Made by a program: the position numbers and the translations under genes. This document shows positions 45,597 through 55,135 of a stretch of DNA of 64,000 nt, piece after piece (the stretch's first letter is position 1; the number at the start of each line of letters is the position of its first letter). The notes under the pieces were generated by a model. That model did not search any database, was not told the origin of the DNA, and worked only from the letters and a program-made list of their open reading frames with translations. Source of the DNA: Marinomonas posidonica_A (GTDB lineage: Bacteria > Pseudomonadota > Gammaproteobacteria > Pseudomonadales > Marinomonadaceae); assembly GCF_043643765.1 (NCBI RefSeq), contig NZ_JBHZSP010000016.1:12317-76316 (forward strand), read 5' to 3'.

Positions 45597-45623
45597 AAAA
45601 AAAAGACCACATCTTATGGTCTT
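45597..45623 (-). terminator. Terminator of the IclR gene
   Basis: Stem AAGACCA / TGGTCTT with a 7-base loop and a run of seven Ts on the minus strand. Confidence 0.85.
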
Positions 45624-45657
45624 CTGGATCGATAATGATTTCTTATTGTAAACGGAC

Positions 45658-46446
45658 TTAAGGCATGTTGTTGATGATATTGATCGTCGCCTTTCTCAAC
45701 ACTGGTAGCACATTTTTTTCTAAATAAGGGGGATCAATACAACCCTGTGGCCAACTCAATGACAAACACCCGATAAGCACACCATCGTCTTGTTTGATAG
45801 GAACAGCAATAGACTCAATGGGCAACCCATTAACACTTCGATTATTGTAATATGATACTTGTCGAACACCATAACCTAGGGTTCTTGTCTGCTCAATCAT
45901 GTTACTTAACCAGAGGCTATCATGAGCTAATTTACCTTCTTTATTTTGTTGTTTCCTCAGGGAATGAATGACATCGGACCTTTCAGCTCCTTCACAAAAA
46001 GCGAGGAAACAACGGCCCACACCAGAATAAAGAAATTCTGGCCGACATAAGGAAGAACGGTTAATCAGAAACGATGTACGATTACGAGTGGTTTCGACCA
46101 GTTTCATCCTATCCCCATCACGAATAGCAATATCGGATGGCCAATCCAGTCTCCGATAAAGGTCATCCAAAACAGGAACGCTCGCTTCAGCCAAGCGAGC
46201 TTCTTGGGATTTAGGCTGGGTATCTTCAAGAACAGAAGAAGATAAGCTGTATTTATTCTCACTAAGGGACTTTACTACCCAACCGCTCAAGCTAAGCGTT
46301 TTTAAAATTCTCAATAATGTTGCTTTGTTTATACCAGTACAACGTTGCAACTCAGAAAGAGAGAGAGGAGAAGTCTTTTGTAGTTTCTCCAACACTTGCA
46401 TTGCTCGAGTAACAGAATCAATTGCTTTCACCATAGGGCTAACCAT
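45658..46446 (-). CDS. IclR-family regulator
   Basis: The 262-residue protein has an N-terminal winged helix (LSELQRCTGINKATLLRILK, then LSLSGWVVK) and a C-terminal IclR effector (GAF-like) domain (LIGCLSLSWPQGCIDPPYLE). IclR regulators control catabolic and transport genes by binding small aromatic or organic acids. The porin gene just upstream in the same direction, with a palindromic site in front of it, is a candidate target. The start could be ATG 46446 or 46434; no clear ribosome site decides. Confidence 0.88.
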   Translation of the reverse strand: MVSPMVKAIDSVTRAMQVLEKLQKTSPLSLSELQRCTGINKATLLRILKTLSLSGWVVKSLSENKYSLSSSVLEDTQPKSQEARLAEASVPVLDDLYRRLDWPSDIAIRDGDRMKLVETTRNRTSFLINRSSLCRPEFLYSGVGRCFLAFCEGAERSDVIHSLRKQQNKEGKLAHDSLWLSNMIEQTRTLGYGVRQVSYYNNRSVNGLPIESIAVPIKQDDGVLIGCLSLSWPQGCIDPPYLEKNVLPVLRKATINIINNMP

Positions 46447-46586
46447 TCAAGTATCAGGAGAGATTATTTAAGTGCTTAATAACACGTTTAAACATCTCAT
46501 CTATTATTGTTATTAGAATTAATACTAATCGTTTAGCGCAAAACAAGGTCATTCAAAAAATAGGAATCTTTCGTGGTTTTTGAGAT

Positions 46587-46627
46587 AAAAAAACCGTTCA
46601 AGTAAAAGGGGAGTAATACTTGAACGG
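46587..46627 (-). terminator. Terminator of the porin gene
   Basis: A 10-bp stem (CCGTTCAAGT / ACTTGAACGG) with a 14-base loop and seven Ts on the minus strand. Confidence 0.9.
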
Positions 46628-46668
46628 CTTCTCAGGATCAATTTAAACGATTAAAAAACAACCAATAA

Positions 46669-47670
46669 TTAATAGCTTATATTGACACCTAACGCGACAT
46701 TATCTGCTGTGATGTCATAATTAGCGGCTTCTGCCCAAAACGCAATGTTTTTGCCAACCTGCTTCTTAATTTGCACAACCGTACCATCATTGTCATTCGC
46801 ATCGACATCAGAGTCCTTATTATAGAAACCAGCGGCAACAGAATAGCCACTGTTAAGATAATAACGAGCCGTGACACCTAAAGTATTGTAATCTCCTGCT
46901 GTACCAAATGTGTCGGCATTCATTTCATAGGTAGCACCAAGATCAAGCTTGTCAAATTTATAGCCAGCGGTCAGCGCAGAACGAATGTAATTTTTAGATG
47001 CCCCAGCCATGCCTTTGCTGACAATGACCTGGCCCGCACCTAAGTTCAAATTACCCTCGTTATAAACAAAGCGATACGCTTTGGCATCAATGTCATCGCC
47101 GTTATTCTCATTTAACGAAATGGTCGCAAGAACCAGTTTGACGCCCATAAATTTAGGAGACGCCCAAGCAATCACATCATCCCCTTCAGAAGGTTGTCCG
47201 AAAAGTGTATTGCCCGTTGTAGCAGCACCGCCTGAATGCGCTTCATTGTATTCAAACAGGTCTACATTAGAATAAAGCTCGCGGTTTTGCCCACTGGTAA
47301 TTCGTGGTGCCAAGACAAATGCACCGTATGCCGTTGGAAAAACCACATTTGCTTCTTTTAGATGTATATCCGCCTCACCCTCTGTACCATTAGTATCGCG
47401 ACTGTTGATCGCATCAGATAAGTCCGCTTTAAGGTTATAAACCATCGTAAATTCTTTGGCCTTGACTACCCCGTTGATACCAACTTCTGCTTCAAACGCT
47501 TCTGGATCAAAGTCTTTGTCTTCTACACTTAGTACCCCAAGACTGGTTAAAAATGTAAAGTTTGGCTTATTAACAACCACTTCAGAATCATCAGCGGCAA
47601 AAGCAACTTGAGACATTAAAAATGGTACTGACAAAGTCATTGCTAACAAATTACGTGAATTTTTCATCAT
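46669..47670 (-). CDS. Outer-membrane porin
   Basis: The 333-residue protein has a signal peptide (MMKNSRNLLAMTLSVPFLMS, cleavage after AFA) and a mature chain of alternating amphipathic strands and Asp/Asn-rich turns. It ends in ALGVNISY, with a C-terminal aromatic residue needed for outer-membrane insertion. This is a 16-strand general porin type (Gram-neg_porin/OmpC-like). The start is the first ATG of a pair; an in-frame TTG one codon earlier is unlikely. It is followed by its own terminator and the IclR gene. Confidence 0.82.
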   Translation of the reverse strand: MMKNSRNLLAMTLSVPFLMSQVAFAADDSEVVVNKPNFTFLTSLGVLSVEDKDFDPEAFEAEVGINGVVKAKEFTMVYNLKADLSDAINSRDTNGTEGEADIHLKEANVVFPTAYGAFVLAPRITSGQNRELYSNVDLFEYNEAHSGGAATTGNTLFGQPSEGDDVIAWASPKFMGVKLVLATISLNENNGDDIDAKAYRFVYNEGNLNLGAGQVIVSKGMAGASKNYIRSALTAGYKFDKLDLGATYEMNADTFGTAGDYNTLGVTARYYLNSGYSVAAGFYNKDSDVDANDNDGTVVQIKKQVGKNIAFWAEAANYDITADNVALGVNISY

Positions 47671-47743
47671 CAAAACGCCCTTTTTTTAATAATTGTTTTA
47701 TAGAACATCTGAAGACTATCAAAATTGTTTAACAACAAAACAA

Positions 47744-47766
47744 TGTGTTTCACCTAGTGAAATGCA
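47744..47766. promoter_or_regulatory. Palindromic operator candidate upstream of the porin
   Basis: TTTCAC-CTA-GTGAAA is a perfect 6-bp inverted repeat within a longer partly symmetrical TGTGTTTCAC...GTGAAATGCA. It lies about 75-95 bases upstream of the porin start. The rest of the 354-bp gap 47671-48024 shows nothing else I can name. Confidence 0.55.
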
Positions 47767-48024
47767 TTATTGCTTTTAGAAATTCCGGACAAAACTCAAA
47801 AAAAGAGGAACCAAACGAAGAACAGGCAAATCACATAACTTACAAAATATAGAAACAGAATTGGCCACGAAAATGTATCTCGAGGAGTGAGCAGTGGCGT
47901 TAGAACGAAGGGATGTTTTTTGGAATTAGACGAACGACTTTCTGCCCAAAATAAGTCTCACCTGCCAATATTGAACGTATTGGTAAGAAACTTAACACTT
48001 ACTAAATAGACAATAGTCGAAAAG

Positions 48025-48255
48025 TTAAACGAACGCAGCCATGACCTTAGACACCTCTGGCAATACTGTTGTAGTGTCTTTTTGCATTTCAACACAAAGA
48101 TCTTTTACAAAAGACACTTGCTCTGGATACAACTGTAACCAAGACAACACTGAGGACTGAACCTCTGCCAAACTTTGCTCTTGATTAACAGGTGCTCCTA
48201 GAGCGATGAGTCTTTCTTTAAAATCCACTTCATCAATTAAATCAACAATCATCAT
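48025..48255 (-). CDS. Small acidic protein at the end of the dgc operon
   Basis: The 76-residue protein starts MMIVDLIDEVDFKERLIALG and continues with predicted helices (SLAEVQSSVLSWLQLYPEQV, then FVKDLCVEMQK). The family is unknown to me. GGAGGAG upstream and only 28 bases from the etfB stop indicate that it is the last gene of the dimethylglycine operon. It may be an assembly or regulatory factor for the flavoprotein complex; this is inference from position. Confidence 0.72.
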   Translation of the reverse strand: MMIVDLIDEVDFKERLIALGAPVNQEQSLAEVQSSVLSWLQLYPEQVSFVKDLCVEMQKDTTTVLPEVSKVMAAFV

Positions 48256-48283
48256 ACCATGTCTCCTCCTTCACGGTTTCCCA

Positions 48284-49063
48284 CTAACGAATCACCTTTT
48301 CTTCTAATAAAAAGTCAAAAATGGCTTGCGCTTTTTCTTCCACCGTTTCGTTTTTCAACACCTTACCGCCGCCACCAGTAGGTTTAGCGGTTGCCGCTTT
48401 AAAACGATCCGCTGCGTTTTTGGCTTTTACTACCTTCATACGCTTTGGCCTTGCTTTTGCGGGTGAGAACTGCCATTGAGTCGTTTCAACATCTTCAGCG
48501 ACCTGCGTTTCTAAGACCTCAATTATCGCTCTCTGCCCCGGTCCAAAAGCCGTTTGGCGAGGCCCCTTCGCTGCTTTATCAAGGGTTGCTACAAAAGGTA
48601 ATGCCACACTTACTAAGCGCCTTTGACCTCTCGGTAATGCGAGCAAAACTTGTGCCACGCCATCCTCAATAGACTGGATTTCCGCCACCCTAGGTAGCAG
48701 CGGCCAACCTAATTTTTCCGCCAATAGATACGGCAACATACCGGACGATTGGCCCATTTCAGATCGCACGCCCATCAACAACAATGAGGCTTCTTGCTGC
48801 TTAACATAGTCCATTAAGGGCGATAAAACATCCTCATTGGCTTGCTGTGCTAGCACCGACAATTTCGCTAAGCCCATACCCGCATATTGACGCAATACCG
48901 GAGAATCTGCGTTACCTACGTGCACCACAGACAAACTCATTAATTGACGCTCTTGCAGACGAAGACCCATTTCGACCGCCCGACCATCTTCTTCAGCGCG
49001 GCGCTCACGGCCTGATTGGGGATGACGACCAATTGAAACCAGAGCCAATACTTTAGGCAACAT
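48284..49063 (-). CDS. etfB: Electron transfer flavoprotein beta-like subunit (dimethylglycine pathway)
   Basis: The 259-residue protein has the ETF-beta-type fold: an opening VLALVSIGRHPQSGRERRAE, then DGRAVEMGLRLQ and a central PLPRVAEIQ-like segment (LLPRVAEIQSIEDGVAQVLL). It has a long Lys/Ala-rich extension with GGGGKVLKNETVEEKAQAIF near the C-terminus. It accepts electrons from DgcAB together with EtfA. The start overlaps the etfA stop by 11 bases. It differs from housekeeping EtfB, as expected for the dedicated copy of the dgc operon. Confidence 0.85.
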   Translation of the reverse strand: MLPKVLALVSIGRHPQSGRERRAEEDGRAVEMGLRLQERQLMSLSVVHVGNADSPVLRQYAGMGLAKLSVLAQQANEDVLSPLMDYVKQQEASLLLMGVRSEMGQSSGMLPYLLAEKLGWPLLPRVAEIQSIEDGVAQVLLALPRGQRRLVSVALPFVATLDKAAKGPRQTAFGPGQRAIIEVLETQVAEDVETTQWQFSPAKARPKRMKVVKAKNAADRFKAATAKPTGGGGKVLKNETVEEKAQAIFDFLLEEKVIR

Positions 49064-50342
49064 GGCTCACCTCCGACGACGCTTCATTCTGTTGCAATGT
49101 TTTGCCCGTGTGCTGTTCTGCCAGACGGCACAACTGGGCTAACACTTCTTCACTGTCCGCAATCACGGCTAAATCCGCCCGTTTCACCATATCGCAGCCC
49201 GCATCCGTATTGATAGCGACTATCTTGTCACACTGACCAATGCCCTGCATGTGTTGTATCGCACCCGAGATACCCACCGCCACATAAACTCGCGCCGTGA
49301 CCCAAGTACCAGACGCACCGACTTGGCGCATTCTCGGCATAAACCCATCGTCCACCGCCACACGACTGGCACCCTCTGTTGCACCAAGCAATGCGGCACA
49401 ATCGTGAAATTGTTGCCAATTATGAATACCATTGCCCGCCGATAAGATGAATTCCGCTTCCGCTAAAGGCACGGCATTTGGGTCAACCGCAATTAAGCCT
49501 TTATCTTCCAGTCGCACCTCTGATGCGAATTCCACTTGTAGGGCTAATGGCAAGACTTCATGACGGGTTTCATCTATTGCTTGGCCACACTCTTCTAACA
49601 ACATCAGAATACGCGGCGTATCACGTTGAATATCCTGACTACCGGATGCAGCACGACACGTCGTCGTATCGATCGACACCTGCCAAGCTTGTGCCGCAGG
49701 ACGCTCATCCAATTTCACCGCCAAACGTGATGCTAAGTCAGTACCACCATGCACACTGTCAGGGAACAACCAATGCTTCGGCTGATACCTGGTTTCCAAT
49801 TGTAATAAAGCTTGAAGGCGTTGTTCTGGAGCAAAGCCTTCGTACTCTGCTGCCGATAAGTGAACCAAACGATCCACACCCGCTTCATCAAACTGAGTTT
49901 CTTTGGACTCACCAAAACATACCGCCACCACAGCCAAATTCTCGTCGGCATTGACAGCTTTTCGCTGCTTCGCCAGCTCATGAGCCAAGCCCAATATGTC
50001 TTTATCTTGCGCCGTCAGACGCCCACCTGCCATGTCCGGAACCACCATAATATAAGCATTGGGTTCCACCACTTGATGCAATGGCAATATCACTTCTTGT
50101 GAAGCAACACTGCGACGTTTCGCGCCAGCCGTGGCTTGACCATTCCCCACTAAACGATCAATTCGTTTCATGCCATTGGGGCCAATAAAACCCACTTGGT
50201 GAGGATTTTTGCGAATTAAACCAGATGGTCCTCGAACCACAGCCGATACTTGCGTCATGGCTTGATGCAAAGGGTGAAGACGATTGCGTGCTATCCATTC
50301 GGCTCTGGGATCACGACGTAGGATATCTTCATGTTCTGTCAT
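49053..50342 (-). CDS. etfA: Electron transfer flavoprotein alpha-like subunit (dimethylglycine pathway)
   Basis: A 429-residue ETF alpha protein. The C-terminal FAD domain shows VGASGTWVTARVYVAVGISG, then AIQHMQGI, and KIVAINTDAGCDMVKRADLA, the classical ETF-alpha signature. At 429 residues it is about 110 longer than a housekeeping EtfA; the extra N-terminal part (ILRRDPRAEWIARNRLHPLH) is typical of dgc-linked homologues. The start overlaps the dgcB stop by 4 bases (ATGA). Confidence 0.88.
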   Translation of the reverse strand: MTEHEDILRRDPRAEWIARNRLHPLHQAMTQVSAVVRGPSGLIRKNPHQVGFIGPNGMKRIDRLVGNGQATAGAKRRSVASQEVILPLHQVVEPNAYIMVVPDMAGGRLTAQDKDILGLAHELAKQRKAVNADENLAVVAVCFGESKETQFDEAGVDRLVHLSAAEYEGFAPEQRLQALLQLETRYQPKHWLFPDSVHGGTDLASRLAVKLDERPAAQAWQVSIDTTTCRAASGSQDIQRDTPRILMLLEECGQAIDETRHEVLPLALQVEFASEVRLEDKGLIAVDPNAVPLAEAEFILSAGNGIHNWQQFHDCAALLGATEGASRVAVDDGFMPRMRQVGASGTWVTARVYVAVGISGAIQHMQGIGQCDKIVAINTDAGCDMVKRADLAVIADSEEVLAQLCRLAEQHTGKTLQQNEASSEVSHVA

Positions 50343-52267
50343 GCTGCTCCCTCAATCAAATATTCGGCCATGATTTCAGCAATGTCCCGAACTTGTGGAC
50401 GGGGCTCAACCACCCCTTCCAGCATAGCGGTACATTGTTGGCAACCCACCGCAACCAATTCCGCTCCCGTTGCCACCACATCTTCCATGCGCATATCAGC
50501 AATACGTCTTTCACCGGGAATGTCGGTAATCGGCGCACCGCCACCGCCACCGCAACAGCGCGAGCGATATCCAGAGCGTTCCATTTCCGCTATTTCAATG
50601 CCCAAGCTGGACAATAACGCTCTCGGCGATTCATATTCGCCATTGTATCGACCGAGATAACAAGGGTCGTGATAGGTTACCTTACCGCCTTTAAAAGCAT
50701 CGACTTGTAACACGCCCTGCTCAATCAGGCGATTTAGGAAAGTCGTATGGTGCAAGACCTCAACACCTTGCAAAGCACCAGCTTGATCAAAGTCTGCGTA
50801 TTCATTTTTTAAGCAATGAAAGGCATGCGGATCCGTGGTCACCAAGGTGCTAAATTCATACTGAGCTAAGGTCGCCAAGTTGCGTTTTGCCAAACTTTGA
50901 AAAGTCGCATCGTCCCCTAAACGACGCGCCACATCACCACTGTCTCTTTCTTCGTCACCTAAAATCGCTACCTCAACATTAGCGGCTTTAAGTAATTTCA
51001 CAAAGGATCGGAGTATGCGTTGGCTGCGCATATCAAAGGCACCATCCGAGACCCAAAACAGCACCTCGGCTTTTTTAACGTCCTTCATCACAGCTAGATT
51101 CTGATCCGCCGCCCAATGGGTACGGCTGGATGGGGAATAGCCATTTGGATTGTCCGTCGCTATGATATTTTCTAATACTTCAGCGCCCTTGTTTGGTGTG
51201 TCGCCTTTTTCAAGGGTCAAAAAACGACGCATATCGACAATCGCATCCACATGCTCGATCATCATAGGGCATTCTTCCACACAGGCACGACAAGTCGTAC
51301 AAGACCAAAGAGTATCTGAACTAATTAAACCATCAGTAATAATATTGTCTGCGCCGCCTTTGGCATGACCAACCTCCACACCCGGATACGCACTGCCTGC
51401 GTATTTTTCATCCGTACCACCAGCAAAACCGACCACCATATCTTGAATCAGTTTTTTGGGGTTCAAAGGCTGACCCGCGGCGAACGCAGGACAAACTGCT
51501 TCACAACGACCACATTGCACACAGGCATCAAACCCTAATAACTGGTTCCACTTAAAATCGCTCGGCTTGGCAACACCATGGGAAGCGCCACCTAAATCGG
51601 CCGCTTTTAAACCAGTAGAGCGACCACCGCCAAAGCGTTCAGGACGACGATGGAAAGCCAAATGCAAAGCCCCCGCAAAAGCGTGCTTCATCGGGCCACC
51701 CCATGTCATGCCAAACAGCATTTCACCTAGACTAAGTATCACCAATAAGGCCAAGAGCAAACTCACTAGGGTTAAACCTATGTTACCTAGACTAAAACTC
51801 TCCGGCAGAATGCCTGCCGCAGGTAAAGTCAGTACAAAAAAGGTCATGGCAAAGGTGAGTAAACTTTTCGGCAGACGCATCCACGGCCCTTTTGAAAGCC
51901 GCGAAGGCGGATTAAGGCGGCGCTTAAAGACAAACAAAGCACCACAAAACATCATGCCAAGGGCAGCCAATAGCATCCAAGCCAAAATACGACTTTGAAT
52001 GTCGAACAAATGCACCAAGATCACCAACACCATGGCTAAAACAAAACCGCCCCCTGTGGCAACATGAGTGCGAGACATGTACTTATCTCGCTCTACCACA
52101 TGGTGGAGATCGTGAAGATAACGCTTTGGCATAGCCAGTAAACCGGCCCACATATCGACTTTTTCCGCTTGCCCCCCACGCCACAAATTAACACGACGCA
52201 GCGCACCTATGGCGGCCAACACCAACAAGGTGGCAATCAAAGAAGGAATTAACCAATCAAAAATCAT
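50339..52267 (-). CDS. dgcB: Dimethylglycine dehydrogenase complex subunit DgcB (Fe-S)
   Basis: The 642-residue protein has three to four N-terminal transmembrane segments (to about residue 190), a pair of 4Fe-4S motifs (FDACVQCGRCEAVCPAF and WSCTTCRACVEECPMM), and a C-terminal heterodisulfide-reductase-like half with two cysteine-rich domains (HDPCYLGRYNGEYESP and YRSRCCGGGGGAPI). It is an inner-membrane electron conduit between DgcA, the ETF pair and probably quinone. It begins 69 bases after dgcA. Confidence 0.9.
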   Translation of the reverse strand: MIFDWLIPSLIATLLVLAAIGALRRVNLWRGGQAEKVDMWAGLLAMPKRYLHDLHHVVERDKYMSRTHVATGGGFVLAMVLVILVHLFDIQSRILAWMLLAALGMMFCGALFVFKRRLNPPSRLSKGPWMRLPKSLLTFAMTFFVLTLPAAGILPESFSLGNIGLTLVSLLLALLVILSLGEMLFGMTWGGPMKHAFAGALHLAFHRRPERFGGGRSTGLKAADLGGASHGVAKPSDFKWNQLLGFDACVQCGRCEAVCPAFAAGQPLNPKKLIQDMVVGFAGGTDEKYAGSAYPGVEVGHAKGGADNIITDGLISSDTLWSCTTCRACVEECPMMIEHVDAIVDMRRFLTLEKGDTPNKGAEVLENIIATDNPNGYSPSSRTHWAADQNLAVMKDVKKAEVLFWVSDGAFDMRSQRILRSFVKLLKAANVEVAILGDEERDSGDVARRLGDDATFQSLAKRNLATLAQYEFSTLVTTDPHAFHCLKNEYADFDQAGALQGVEVLHHTTFLNRLIEQGVLQVDAFKGGKVTYHDPCYLGRYNGEYESPRALLSSLGIEIAEMERSGYRSRCCGGGGGAPITDIPGERRIADMRMEDVVATGAELVAVGCQQCTAMLEGVVEPRPQVRDIAEIMAEYLIEGAA

Positions 52268-52336
52268 TTTTTACCCTCAATATTGAGCGTATTTAAAACA
52301 ACAAAACCTATTAACAAGCTCAGCCAGCCTTTGCTC

Positions 52337-54403
52337 TTATAGGTCCTTACAAAGACGCAAAGCATCGTACATGGCGGCATGAATGTTGCGCTGCGATACA
52401 CAATCCCCTAGACGCCACAACAGCATGCCGTCCAGTTTATCGGCCAACAACTCAGGTTGAGGTTTGATATCAAATAAGGCCTCATTATCAATCTGACCTT
52501 TGTTGACTGAGTTGGCTTTGAGCGCGTAATAAAGATCCTCATTTGGTCGTGTGCCGTTCTCCACGACCACTTGATCCACAACGCGCTCTTCTTTTTGACC
52601 TGTGTATTCGTTTTCCAATACCGCGACCAGTTTGCCGTCTTCTCGATAGACTTTTTCAAGCAGCATATCGGACGTCATAATGACTTCTTTTTCATACAAA
52701 GATCGGTAGTAAGTCGGGAAAGTCGTCCCGCCTATGCCAACGCCCGGTTTGATGTCGTCTGTCACCAACTCCACTAATGACCCTTTTGACGCCAAGTAAT
52801 CCGCTGCGGACATGCCAGAAAACTCACAAATAGTGTCGTAGATAAGCACATTTTTACCAGGCTCTACAGAGCCGTTGAGAATATCCCAAGTCGACACTAC
52901 CAGACCTTCTTCTGCACCCCACTCAGGGTTTTGTTCAAGGAAAGGACGACCACCAGTACATAAGACACACACGTCTGGATTCAAAGATTGAATCAAGTCA
53001 GCATCGGCTGCCGTGTCCAAACGTACTTCAACGCCAAGACGCTCAACTTCCATGATCAACCAGCGAGAAATACCCGCAATTTGATCACGCTGTGGTGCTT
53101 TCGCTGCCAAGCTGATTTGGCCGCCCAGTTCAGATGCTTTTTCGATCAAGGTCACTTTATGGCCACGTTCCGCCGCCACACGCGCGGCTTCCAAACCGCC
53201 AGGGCCACCGCCAACCACCACCACATTACGAATCGGGCCAGTGGTCTTTTCAATAATGTGTGGCAAGCCCATGTACTCACGAGAAGTCGCGGTATTTTGC
53301 ACACATAAGACATCCAAACCTTGATATTGACGGTCGATACAATAGTTCGCCCCCACACATTGGCGAATTTGATCGACCTGATCCATCTTAATCTTGGCAA
53401 TAAAGTGTGGATCGGCAATGTGCGCTCGAGTCATGCCGACAAAGTCCACATAACCCGCTTCGAGAATGCGCTTCGCTTGGTTGGGATCCTTGATGTTTTG
53501 CGCATGGATAACCGGCACATTCACCACTTCTTTGATGCCCGCCGCCAAATGCAGGAAAGGCTCAGGTGGATAGCTCATGTTTGGGATCACATTGGCTAAG
53601 GTATTGTGCGTATCACAACCTGACCCCACGACACCAAAGTAATCCACCATGCCAGTGGCATCATAGTATTGCGCGATTTGTTTCATATCCTCATGGTTCA
53701 AGCCATCTGGGTGGAATTCGTCCCCCGTGATGCGCATGCCCACCACAAAATCTGGGCCCACTTCTTCGCGCACTGCTTTGAGTACTTCCATACCAAACTT
53801 CATGCGACCTTCGAAAGTGCCGCCCCATTCATCGGTACGCTTGTTTACTCGTGGCGACCAGAACTGATCTATCATGTGTTGGTGTACGGCCGACAATTCG
53901 ACACCATCCAAACCACCTTCTTTAGCACGACGTGCCGCTTGCACAAAATCGCCGATGACGCGCCAGATTTCCTCTTCTTCGATGGTTTTGCAGGTAGCAC
54001 GATGCACGGGTTCACGAATACCAGATGGCGACATCAGGTTCGGCCAGTTTTCCCCATCCCAACGGGAACGGCGTCCCATGTGCGTAATTTGAATCATGAT
54101 TTTGCCGCCATGCTTATGAACTGCATCGGCAAGATTTTGGAAATGGGGAATAATGCGGTCGGTCGACAAGTTCACCGAACTCCACCAGCTTTGTGGACTA
54201 TCAATCGACACCACACTGGAACCACCACAAATACACAAGCCACAACCGCCCTTGGCTTTTTCTTCGTAATATTTCACGTAACGGTCTGTGGTCATACCGC
54301 CATCGGTGGCATACACCTCCGCATGCGCCGTACTCACAATGCGATTTCGAATGGTTAACTTATTAATATTGAGAGGCTCAAACAGCGCATCATACTGGGA
54401 CAT
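52337..54403 (-). CDS. dgcA: Dimethylglycine demethylase DgcA
   Basis: The 688-residue flavoprotein has an N-terminal old-yellow-enzyme-like TIM barrel (YDALFEPLNINKLTIRNRIV, then ITHMGRRSRW and GVELSAVHQHMIDQFWSPRV), a 4Fe-4S motif (CVGANYCIDRQYQGLDVLCVQN region) and a C-terminal FAD/NAD domain (NVVVVGGGPGGLEAARVAAE). It oxidises dimethylglycine to sarcosine plus formaldehyde. Length and order match DgcA of Pseudomonas (about 686). Trimethylamine dehydrogenase is a distant relative, but the operon context decides. Confidence 0.92.
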   Translation of the reverse strand: MSQYDALFEPLNINKLTIRNRIVSTAHAEVYATDGGMTTDRYVKYYEEKAKGGCGLCICGGSSVVSIDSPQSWWSSVNLSTDRIIPHFQNLADAVHKHGGKIMIQITHMGRRSRWDGENWPNLMSPSGIREPVHRATCKTIEEEEIWRVIGDFVQAARRAKEGGLDGVELSAVHQHMIDQFWSPRVNKRTDEWGGTFEGRMKFGMEVLKAVREEVGPDFVVGMRITGDEFHPDGLNHEDMKQIAQYYDATGMVDYFGVVGSGCDTHNTLANVIPNMSYPPEPFLHLAAGIKEVVNVPVIHAQNIKDPNQAKRILEAGYVDFVGMTRAHIADPHFIAKIKMDQVDQIRQCVGANYCIDRQYQGLDVLCVQNTATSREYMGLPHIIEKTTGPIRNVVVVGGGPGGLEAARVAAERGHKVTLIEKASELGGQISLAAKAPQRDQIAGISRWLIMEVERLGVEVRLDTAADADLIQSLNPDVCVLCTGGRPFLEQNPEWGAEEGLVVSTWDILNGSVEPGKNVLIYDTICEFSGMSAADYLASKGSLVELVTDDIKPGVGIGGTTFPTYYRSLYEKEVIMTSDMLLEKVYREDGKLVAVLENEYTGQKEERVVDQVVVENGTRPNEDLYYALKANSVNKGQIDNEALFDIKPQPELLADKLDGMLLWRLGDCVSQRNIHAAMYDALRLCKDL

Positions 54404-54514
54404 ATAAAGAACTCCCGCTTACTGGAAAATACGTGAAATGGGTTGAGCAAAGCCATGCCGGCCCGCATGGCTTAACTGACTTTGTTAAAAACTGACAGAC
54501 CTTCCTGACTGACG

Positions 54515-55060
54515 CTAAATAGGTTTCACTTCAAAATACCCCACATCGCAACCGTCTTCCGCGCCACTTTGAGTCTGTGTGGCTTGGGTACGAAGGGACG
54601 ATTTTTGACTGACTAAAATCTGGTCTAACGCGCCTGCAAACCAACCTGTGAACATGTAATCCACTTTGCGATTGACCTTTTTACCGTGAATCTTTTCGTA
54701 GTGATAAACAAAAGCGGAATTTTCCAATCGCACTTTTGCTGTGCCCTTTTCAATATCCAATTCCTCGGTAATGAAAAAGCCCCAACCACGCTGGGATAAA
54801 CGCTTCAAATAGTGATGCCAGATGTCAGCACCATAAATACCATGACACTCAGACTCCTGCTCACACCAAAAATAAGCCGACTTATAACCCGCTTTATAAA
54901 GAATGTCGGCGTAACGCTCTGCTCCAATCTCGTCTTCAATGCCCATGTGGTTGTTGACAAAAAAGTGACGTGGCACATACAACATAGGCAAAGCATCGGT
55001 CGTCCAAACACCGGTTTCATCATCTACGGTGATTGGCATTTCTGGCGTGTGTGAACTCAT
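54515..55060 (-). CDS. DUF5943/V4R-like protein of the dgc operon
   Basis: The 181-residue protein is homologous in position and pattern to the conserved unknown before dgcA in Pseudomonas (DUF5943). Features: PMLYVPRHFFVNNHMGIEDE, GYKSAYFWCEQESECHG and a late KVDYMFTGWFAGALDQI. The WFAGAL segment resembles V4R ligand-binding domains. It is thought to be needed for growth on betaine in some strains, but no activity is known. It lies between dipeptidase and dgcA in the same direction. Confidence 0.8.
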   Translation of the reverse strand: MSSHTPEMPITVDDETGVWTTDALPMLYVPRHFFVNNHMGIEDEIGAERYADILYKAGYKSAYFWCEQESECHGIYGADIWHHYLKRLSQRGWGFFITEELDIEKGTAKVRLENSAFVYHYEKIHGKKVNRKVDYMFTGWFAGALDQILVSQKSSLRTQATQTQSGAEDGCDVGYFEVKPI

Positions 55061-55135
55061 TTCAATTCCCTACATTTCTTCGTTAAAATCAAACAACAGA
55101 TAAAATTTATAAAGCGTTATGAGGTCAAAAAGTGA

